Of a stretch of 64,000 nucleotides of DNA, positions 59,401-64,000 are shown piece by piece. The notes under the pieces were generated by a model that saw only the letters and a list, made by a program, of their open reading frames with translations, was not told where the DNA came from and searched no databases. The number at the start of each line of letters is the position of its first letter. Within the stretch, counting starts at the first letter, position 1. The position numbers were made by a program, and so were the translations under genes. Source of the stretch: Fuerstiella sp. (GTDB lineage Bacteria; Planctomycetota; Planctomycetia; Planctomycetales; Planctomycetaceae); contig JAQWOH010000002.1 in assembly GCA_029245955.1 (NCBI GenBank), positions 1-64,000 of the forward strand. Reading direction: 5' to 3'.

Positions 59401-59736
59401 TTCAATTTGCCCGACCTGAAGCTGCCGACCGGCCGACGTGACGTGACAAACGTCCCGACCCAGGCCCTGATCATGCTGAATAACCCGCTGGTGACTCAGT
59501 TGGCTGATCAATGGGCGGCCCGGTTAATCGAACACGGCAGCGCTTCGCCTGAACAACGTGTGCGGCGCATGTTTCTGCAGGCACTGGGCCGTGCTCCGCA
59601 TAGCCACGAGGTGAGACGCTGGACTGCAGCCGTTTCAGATTTTTCTCAGGCAGATGACCTGATGACGGACAAAGCCGCGTGGGCAGCGCTGGCCCATGCG
59701 CTGTTCAACACGAAAGAGTTTATCTACTACCGATAA
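56404..59736 (+). CDS. Planctomycete cytochrome c (PSC) / DUF1549 / DUF1553 protein
   Basis: About 1110 residues. A signal-like N-terminus is followed by a cytochrome-like domain with one haem motif (CYECH, in IRPVLVQHCYECHSSAAAEAKGGLLL). The DUF1549 region (PVDRFIWSALDQAELTPAEPA; LDSPHFGERFARHWMDVVRYTDTYGYEWDIP) comes next. A central insert of about 250 residues separates this from the DUF1553 region (TARVFVNRVWQWVFGTGIV; HYPTRRLEAEAIRDSLLAVSG). This architecture is nearly confined to Planctomycetes and close relatives. It is exported and haem-binding; the reaction is unknown. The partner DUF1501 gene starts 119 bases later. GTG 56323 is a possible longer start. Confidence 0.92.
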   Translation: MTRRVCSPLNYLAWVLVLPGQDCVVHGQVEKGFDDADFFESRIRPVLVQHCYECHSSAAAEAKGGLLLDYRDGARNGGESGPAVVPGNLKESLLIEAVQYDSFRMPPAGKLPDSVITDFRTWIRSGAADPRVNAPSVAASAEESWKTQLTKRSRWWSLQPPKTVTPPTTVGSSIWSAKPVDRFIWSALDQAELTPAEPANAHVLLRRLSFVLTGLPPTPEQADAFPRAFAANADQAVAELADTLLDSPHFGERFARHWMDVVRYTDTYGYEWDIPAKGSWEYRDYLIRAFNNDVGFDQLIREQIAGDLLTNPRIDHDERVNESLIGPMFYHLGEHRHGSSLAFNGIHQEMVNNKIDAFSKAFLGMTIACARCHDHKLDAVSQADYYALAGVFMTPRWTARSIDVPGKYDSRIVELKQLREQIRSQLAEFWRMNNGALRSAVPLRTWVDGHQSSVDAARMEDIAWPVRQLINETNTAKAWQDLVTQWRSERVDRQQPNTTAYTVLTDFSEPVFPDGWVVEGDGLRHGYVTDGTLLVSLEGEKLISSFLPRGFHTHALSSRLPGALRLPAPNLFSRAHVSLRLAGGEWAGRRAVPQNAFLNEGPVFFDPSVGPAWTTITAAALTNGVTRVLTEVTTASLNSNFPPRTGVAKAGSVTLPDTDEGQNKRSWFSVTGIIAHDAAATPKDTLDAFATLYEDNAKELPPPTNADEVWQRLGNWLAGTVDRWTTGVMQPGDVKVLNWLLTEGLLQNDAMASPQIAKLVHRYREVESRIDFARSANSMDEREIEPVNYRINVRGNVDDEGLAIRRNFLEVFAGQNDVSGASGSGRAELARYLSSDTNPQTARVFVNRVWQWVFGTGIVATPNDFGKLGDRPSHPQLLDWLAIRFMHEGWSTRKLVRQLVLSQTFRQSGLVNTASAERDPENRLLHHYPTRRLEAEAIRDSLLAVSGRLDPRLYGPPINPPRSSEDTTKRLFSGPLDSNGRRSIYIEMSIMEPPKFLVGFNLPDLKLPTGRRDVTNVPTQALIMLNNPLVTQLADQWAARLIEHGSASPEQRVRRMFLQALGRAPHSHEVRRWTAAVSDFSQADDLMTDKAAWAALAHALFNTKEFIYYR

Positions 59737-59855
59737 TCTGAGGAACGGTCCCAGCCGGATTCTGACGGTCTCATCGAGCAACCACACCGAAGCCAATCAG
59801 CCGTTGACAGAACAACTACGAAACGGAATATTGATTTGAGAAAGACTCCTCATTC

Positions 59856-61304
59856 ATGAAGACATTACCAGAACAGAGTGGCTGCCCGGGTCGATTCGTC
59901 GGCACAGTCTCCAGACGCAGTTTTCTGCAGAATTCGTCCGCCGGTTTTGGCTGGTTGGCGCTCAGTGGGCTGCTGGCCGATCGAGCGATTGCGGAAAGAC
60001 AGAAGATCGCCCAGGCGCATTCTTCGGCTCGCGCGAAGAACGTCATTCTCTGCTTTATGGACGGCGGACCAAGTCATGTTGACACTTTTGATCCCAAGCC
60101 CGAATTAGCAAATCGGGAAGGACAGGCGATTGGCGCGTCAGCTGTGTCAAAACGCTCCCAATCTTCCGCTAACCGCGTCTGGCTGCGCTGTCCCTGGAAA
60201 TTCAGACAACGCGGCGAGAGCGGTTTGTGGGTGAGTGATCTGTTTCCACACATCGCCGGAGTCGCCGATGAAATCTGCGTCGTGCGGTCAATGCTGGGCG
60301 AACTTCCTCTGCACGGGCAGCAGGCGCTTCTGATGCATACCGGGCGCATTACCGGTCAGGCGCCCAGTTTCGGAGCTTGGGTCTCGTATGGCCTGGGTAG
60401 TGAGAATCAGAACCTGCCGGCCTATGTTCTACTCAACAACGATTGGGTGCCGAACGGCGGGCAGGAGAATTTCGGCAGCTCTTTTCTGCCCGCATCACAT
60501 CAGGCCACAATGCTGCGCCCGGCGGGAACTCCTGTAGACAATATCGTTCCGTCCGATCCGCGGAGCCTGCAGCATCGCAAGCTAACGTTGCTGGCCGAAC
60601 AGGATCGGGAGTTCGCACAGCAGGCTGCCGACTCGCGGGCGATTGAGGGCGCGATTGCAGGTTACGAAACCGCATTCCGCATGCAGAGCACAGTTCCTGA
60701 GCTGGCCGACATCAGCAAAGAGCCTGCACATATCCATAAACTTTACGGCGTTGATTCGAGCGACGAACACCAGCATCTGTACGCAACTCAGGCTCTTCGC
60801 GCCCGACGTCTGGTTGAGTCGGGAGTGCGGTTCGTTGAAATCACCTGCCCCAGCTTCGACGGCAACAACTCTCCCTGGGACCAGCATGGATTGCTGAAGA
60901 AAAATCACGAAAAAAACGCTCGAATCACGGAGCAGACAGTCGCGGCATTGCTTGTTGACCTCAAACAGCGAGGTCTGCTGGACGAAACGATTCTCGTGTG
61001 GGCCGGCGAAATGGGTCGGACACCGCACACTCCCAGAGTCACTCCTGACTGCGGCCGGGACCATCATGTCAACGGCTATTCGATCTTCCTGGCGGGCGGC
61101 GGATTCAAACGCGGAACGACGTTCGGCCAAACTGACGAATTCGGAAACTCCGTCGTCGAGAACCAGGTCGACATTCACGACATCCATGCGACGATTCTGC
61201 ACCAGCTGGGCATCGACCACGAACAGCTCGTCTTCCGACACGGTGGCCGGGACCAAAGACTGACCGACGTCCACGGTCATGTCGTGAAGGAAATTCTGAG
61301 CTGA
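59856..61304 (+). CDS. DUF1501 domain protein (Tat-exported)
   Basis: 482 residues. A twin-arginine signal (SRRSFLQNSSAGFGWLALSGLLA) leads into the DUF1501 core, an alkaline-phosphatase-like fold: NVILCFMDGGPSHVDTFDPKPE at the N-terminus, ETILVWAGEMGRTPH and GRDHHVNGYSIFLAGGGFKRG near the C-terminus. Such proteins almost always follow a PSC/DUF1549/DUF1553 gene, as here, and the two probably work together outside the inner membrane. No activity has been shown that I know of. Confidence 0.93.
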   Translation: MKTLPEQSGCPGRFVGTVSRRSFLQNSSAGFGWLALSGLLADRAIAERQKIAQAHSSARAKNVILCFMDGGPSHVDTFDPKPELANREGQAIGASAVSKRSQSSANRVWLRCPWKFRQRGESGLWVSDLFPHIAGVADEICVVRSMLGELPLHGQQALLMHTGRITGQAPSFGAWVSYGLGSENQNLPAYVLLNNDWVPNGGQENFGSSFLPASHQATMLRPAGTPVDNIVPSDPRSLQHRKLTLLAEQDREFAQQAADSRAIEGAIAGYETAFRMQSTVPELADISKEPAHIHKLYGVDSSDEHQHLYATQALRARRLVESGVRFVEITCPSFDGNNSPWDQHGLLKKNHEKNARITEQTVAALLVDLKQRGLLDETILVWAGEMGRTPHTPRVTPDCGRDHHVNGYSIFLAGGGFKRGTTFGQTDEFGNSVVENQVDIHDIHATILHQLGIDHEQLVFRHGGRDQRLTDVHGHVVKEILS

Positions 61305-61665
61305 ACCAGAACGGTACGCCGTTCGACAGGAGACTTTTTTTCGCGGAGTTCACCCTGTTGCCGATTCACAGGAAAATCTAAGCCCCCGGTCTTTTCGATT
61401 TGAGAGGCACACAGACCATTGCCGAATCACCTTTGATGAAAAATTGACGCGGCAATTCACAAATTGCGGTAAGCAATGAAGGATGCATATCGACATCTGT
61501 ACTACAGCAGTTGTTGAAAACGCCAGGCTCGTTCGGGCCGGGAGCAGACACAGACAGCCGGCCGAAAGACATTTCTCGCGGCCGGCTGTCAGCATGGTCG
61601 CGGTGAATCTTGCGTTCTAGTGGCAGGCAACAGACAGCGATGTTCAACGAAGTGAACAACCGATA
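61305..61665. other. Intergenic region with a strong hairpin
   Basis: About 361 bases after the DUF1501 gene. It contains a 12-bp perfect inverted repeat (61553-61590). No gene is supported. Confidence 0.4.
61553..61590. repeat. 12-bp perfect GC-rich inverted repeat
   Basis: GACAGCCGGCCG (61553-61564) is the reverse complement of 61579-61590, with a 14-base loop. There is no T tract on either side. It lies between the DUF1501 and NrtS genes. Confidence 0.75.
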
Positions 61666-61911
61666 ATGAAGAATGCATTTCAGTGGCCGGTCGTTCGGCG
61701 CGCCCTGATTCTGGCAGTCATCGTCGGCACCCTGCTGATTGGCATCAACCACGGTTCGTGCATTGCCAGGGGGCACTTCAATTCCTCCTGTCTTGTGCAA
61801 TCGGTGCTGACCTTTCTTGTGCCGTATTTTGTATCGACGGTGTCAAGTGTTCTGACGATGTCAGATCATGCGAAGGCGCAGCATGACGAATCGCAGAAGT
61901 ACGTCTCGTAA
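61666..61911 (+). CDS. NrtS-like nitrate/nitrite transporter
   Basis: 81 residues with two hydrophobic helices: RRALILAVIVGTLLIGINHG and SVLTFLVPYFVSTVSSVL. The pattern VGTLLxxINxG...LTFLVPYxVSTxSSV is that of NrtS, a small membrane family shown in a cyanobacterium to move nitrate and nitrite. Here it is a single gene. No nitrate reductase or regulator is adjacent. Confidence 0.78.
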   Translation: MKNAFQWPVVRRALILAVIVGTLLIGINHGSCIARGHFNSSCLVQSVLTFLVPYFVSTVSSVLTMSDHAKAQHDESQKYVS

Positions 61912-61999
61912 CGATCTCGGTAACCTGTTAAGAATTCTCCCGTCAGATATCACGCAATGAGACCGGCTTGAAAAACTGCTTAAAGAACGCGGTGGAGTT

Positions 62000-62299
62000 T
62001 TGGAAAAGACAGCGAAATCGACAGAGTCTTGGTTCGTCTACATGCTCCGATGTTCGGACACATCACTTTACACCGGAATCACCAGGGATGTAGAGAAACG
62101 ACTTGCACGACATAATGCCGGGAAAGCATCCCGCTATACGCGAAGCCGACTGCCTGTCACCGTGGAATATCATGAACAGCAGCCCAGCCACAGCATGGCA
62201 TTGAAACGAGAGTTGGCGATCAAGGCCCTGTCACGGCAGCTGAAGGAAGAACTGCTGCACTCACGTCGAAACGACTGTGAAACCGGATTTCAGGCCTGA
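62000..62299 (+). CDS. GIY-YIG nuclease family protein (UPF0213 type)
   Basis: 99 residues. The GIY-YIG core appears as WFVYMLRCSDTSLYTGITRDVEKRLARHNAGKASRYTRSRLPV, with catalytic-site Tyr, Arg and the later Glu (ALKRELAIKALSRQLKEELL). This small stand-alone group is widespread and of unclear role in DNA metabolism. TTG 62000 is used, with GGTGGAG just upstream; the exact start is uncertain. Confidence 0.87.
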   Translation: MEKTAKSTESWFVYMLRCSDTSLYTGITRDVEKRLARHNAGKASRYTRSRLPVTVEYHEQQPSHSMALKRELAIKALSRQLKEELLHSRRNDCETGFQA

Positions 62300-62680
62300 G
62301 TGCGGTCATGCGGTCCCTGTTTCTCCCTGCAGGATGGCGACGTTGCGAGTTCGGCGGTCATTTGCTTCAGACGGCAGGCTCCGAGGCGGGCCACAAAGAC
62401 GATCAGAAATGAGATATCACATTCGCAAATTGTCGGATTCTTCGGAAACTCGACATTATCGGGTACAGAATTGACCTTGGCGATCGGCCGTCGTATGCTG
62501 TAGGTTCGGTTTATGAGGTCTTTCAGACCGCTCTGATTGATGTCATCAACTGCCTTCCTGAGTACCCACCCCATGCTGCTGTCAGGCCCGTCCTGCGGCA
62601 GTCAAATTCTCCCTCTCAAATCTGCAGTACGGTCCCTTCAGGACACCGCTCAGATTTGGCAGGATCCACTGCGTTCCGCT
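62300..62680. other. Intergenic region before the peroxiredoxin gene
   Basis: About 381 bases. In-frame ATG 62537 could extend the peroxiredoxin gene leftward, but that stretch lacks signal-peptide features. Nothing else is seen. Confidence 0.3.
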
Positions 62681-63265
62681 GTGATAAAATTACCACCCGT
62701 TATCTTCCTTCTGCTGACGCCTGGATTATGTCTGGCGGAGGATCCGTTTGTTTCGCTGAACGAAGGCGCTCTGGCCCCTCGATTCGAAGCGCATGACGAC
62801 AGTGGAAAGCTGTGGCGATCGACTGACCACGTTGGAAAATCAATGTTGGTTGTGTATTTCTACCCGGCAGACATGACAGTTGGTTGTACAGCCCAGGCCT
62901 GTGGCTTCCGCGATCAAATTGAAGAATTTAAACAGGCGGGTGCTACGGTTATTGGTGTCAGCGGTGACTCGTCGGGGAACCACAAACTCTTCAAGAAAGC
63001 GCATGCCCTGAACTTTCCTTTGCTGGCCGACGAAGACGGCAAAGTGGCTCAGGCTTTTGGTGTTCCTGTACGTGGCGGTGGCAAAATCACCCGTATTATC
63101 CAGGGAAAGCAGGAAAAGCTGGTGCGCGGCGTCACTGCTCAGCGCTGGACATTCGTGATCGACCGGACTGGTCGCATTGTGCATCGCAGAACGAACGTAA
63201 AAGCCCCCGGCGACGGAAAGTCCGTTCTGAAATTCGTTAGACAACTTACCGCGTCTACACAATAA
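62681..63265 (+). CDS. Exported peroxiredoxin, PrxQ/BCP type
   Basis: About 194 residues. GTG 62681 starts a good signal peptide (IKLPPVIFLLLTPGLCLAED), so I prefer it to ATG 62537. The core shows GALAPRFEAHDDSGKLWRSTDHVGK, LVVYFYPADMTVGCTAQACGFRDQ (PxxxTxxC; peroxidatic Cys, with a second Cys five residues later as in PrxQ) and ATVIGVSGDSSGNHKLFKKAHALNFPLLADEDGKVAQAFGV. It reduces peroxides with thiols, here outside the cytoplasm. The gene 104 bases downstream is a second exported thiol-fold protein that might recharge it or work beside it. Confidence 0.92.
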   Translation: MIKLPPVIFLLLTPGLCLAEDPFVSLNEGALAPRFEAHDDSGKLWRSTDHVGKSMLVVYFYPADMTVGCTAQACGFRDQIEEFKQAGATVIGVSGDSSGNHKLFKKAHALNFPLLADEDGKVAQAFGVPVRGGGKITRIIQGKQEKLVRGVTAQRWTFVIDRTGRIVHRRTNVKAPGDGKSVLKFVRQLTASTQ

Positions 63266-63351
63266 TCCTGTATGATACAGCCTGGCTGTGTACGCCCCTT
63301 TCCACGATCCGCATGGTCGGTTCGAGAATCCATTCAAATCGCATTCTAACA

Positions 63352-63358
63352 AAAAGGA
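63352..63358 (+). promoter_or_regulatory. Ribosome-binding site fixing the start at 63369
   Basis: AAAAAGGAG lies about 10 bases before ATG 63369, which begins a signal peptide. This rules out the open frame upstream to 63288 as part of the protein. Confidence 0.8.
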
Positions 63359-63368
63359 GTTTCGGACA

Positions 63369-63923
63369 ATGCGTACGATTCTGGCTCTTGGCATTGTAAC
63401 CGGTGCACTGCTTGTCAACGGTGTCACTAAGGCTGCTGACGTTGAATCGGGACTGCAGGTCGGCGACTATCCCGGCGCATTTTACGTGGCCGACGTGACA
63501 GGACCGTCTGCCGGAGAAAAGCTGTGATACCGCTGCCGCTACGGTGCTCAGCCTGTCGTCAGTGTTTTTGCCCGCAAGATGGACGATAACGTCACAAAGC
63601 TGATTAAGGAACTGGACGCAGTGGTAGGAAAAAATCGTGACAGCCGAATGGCAGCCTTTGTCGTCCTGTTGTCGGACGATCAGAACGCTGCACGAGCAAC
63701 ACTGAAAAATGCTGCAAACACTCACGGCATCAAGCACACTCCGCTGACCGTCTTCGAAAACTCAGACGGACCTGGTAAGTACCGCATTGCCAAAGACGCA
63801 GATGTCACGGTCCTGATGTGGGTTGAATCCGACGTAAAGGTCAACCATGCCTACAGTGCCGGAACCCTGAACGGAAAAGCGATCGCGACGATCGTCGGAG
63901 ACACAGACAAGATTCTTAACTAA
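63369..63923 (+). CDS. Exported thioredoxin-like protein with in-frame TGA at the CxxC site (candidate selenoprotein)
   Basis: 184 residues if the TGA at 63525-63527 is read. A signal peptide (RTILALGIVTGALLVNGVTKAA) is followed by GLQVGDYPGAFYVADVTGPSAGEKL, then TGA, then YRCRYGAQPVVSVFARKMDDNVTKLIKELD and about 100 more residues to a normal TAA stop. The frame, codon use and protein character carry on unchanged across the TGA. The TGA is one base away from a Cys codon (TGT/TGC) and sits at the first place of a CxxC motif (x-Tyr-Arg-Cys), as in UxxC selenoproteins. TGA is an ordinary stop elsewhere in the window. Alternatives are a nonsense mutation or a base-call error. The downstream part has no ribosome site or signal of its own, so two separate genes are unlikely. 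Confidence 0.75.
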
Positions 63924-64000
63924 CAGGGTTCCCATGGGCGTCGCCGCACTTGGGGGCGTCTGTCGGCAAAGTTTACGACATCAGAAAACGGTGATTCCCT

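Noticed and set aside
63288-63527. A separate short gene ending at the TGA 63527, followed by an independent gene at 63579
   Set aside because: The downstream start has no ribosome site, signal peptide or complete fold. The reading frame and protein character are continuous across the TGA, so one gene with an in-frame TGA explains it better.

Overview
The window looks like a chromosomal segment of a planctomycete. The strongest signs are the paired genes at 56404-61304: a Planctomycete-type cytochrome c/DUF1549/DUF1553 protein followed by a Tat-exported DUF1501 protein. Two secreted sulfatases, an arylsulfotransferase-like protein, a lysine/alanine-repeat histone H1-like protein, FG-GAP repeat proteins, Cys/Pro/Tyr-rich secreted proteins and small sugar-isomerase and Gfo/Idh/MocA enzymes all fit the same phylum. 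Genus and species cannot be read from the sequence. I see no phage, insertion sequence, plasmid or CRISPR signature.

Layout. 1-5.8 kb: tRNA-Lys with a terminator, a frameshifted DUF5684-like membrane protein, a multi-PAS histidine kinase (one apparent frameshift) with its single-domain response regulator, and peptide deformylase. 5.9-9.3 kb: imuB/imuA mutagenesis genes and the histone H1-like gene. 9.3-18.5 kb: a long perfect hairpin, a sugar isomerase, an AAA ATPase, an FtsQ-like protein, and a minus-strand HpcH aldolase/FG-GAP protein/oxidoreductase run. 18.9-24.9 kb: a Bat (aerotolerance-type) operon with overlapping genes. 25-35 kb: arsenate reductase, an EboE-like protein, small envelope proteins, a sulfatase with HEAT-like repeats, an RND transporter and an AmpG-like MFS carrier. 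35.4-39.5 kb: DUF3467 protein and three secreted structural-looking proteins. 40.1-44.4 kb: both subunits of a type IIA topoisomerase, A before B. 44.6-47.8 kb: a ketosynthase/ACP/CrtI-like oxidoreductase module. 48-51.3 kb: NADH dehydrogenase genes nuoI-nuoA-nuoC-nuoD with no nuoB between A and C. 51.5-64 kb: secreted enzymes, the cytochrome/DUF1501 pair, NrtS, a GIY-YIG protein, and two exported redox proteins.

The most interesting observation is the last gene (63369-63923). It is an exported thioredoxin-like protein read through an in-frame TGA that sits exactly at the first position of a CxxC-type motif (TGA-Tyr-Arg-Cys), with the same reading frame open on both sides. This is the pattern of a selenocysteine UxxC redox centre, next to a PrxQ/BCP-type exported peroxiredoxin. 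I cannot confirm a SECIS element or Sec machinery from this window, and a nonsense mutation or read error remains possible.

Three other genes carry one-base frameshifts, each in or beside a run of four C/G bases. That points to homopolymer indel errors or recent decay, and it sets the background error rate against which the TGA must be judged. The TGA would be a substitution, a different class of change.
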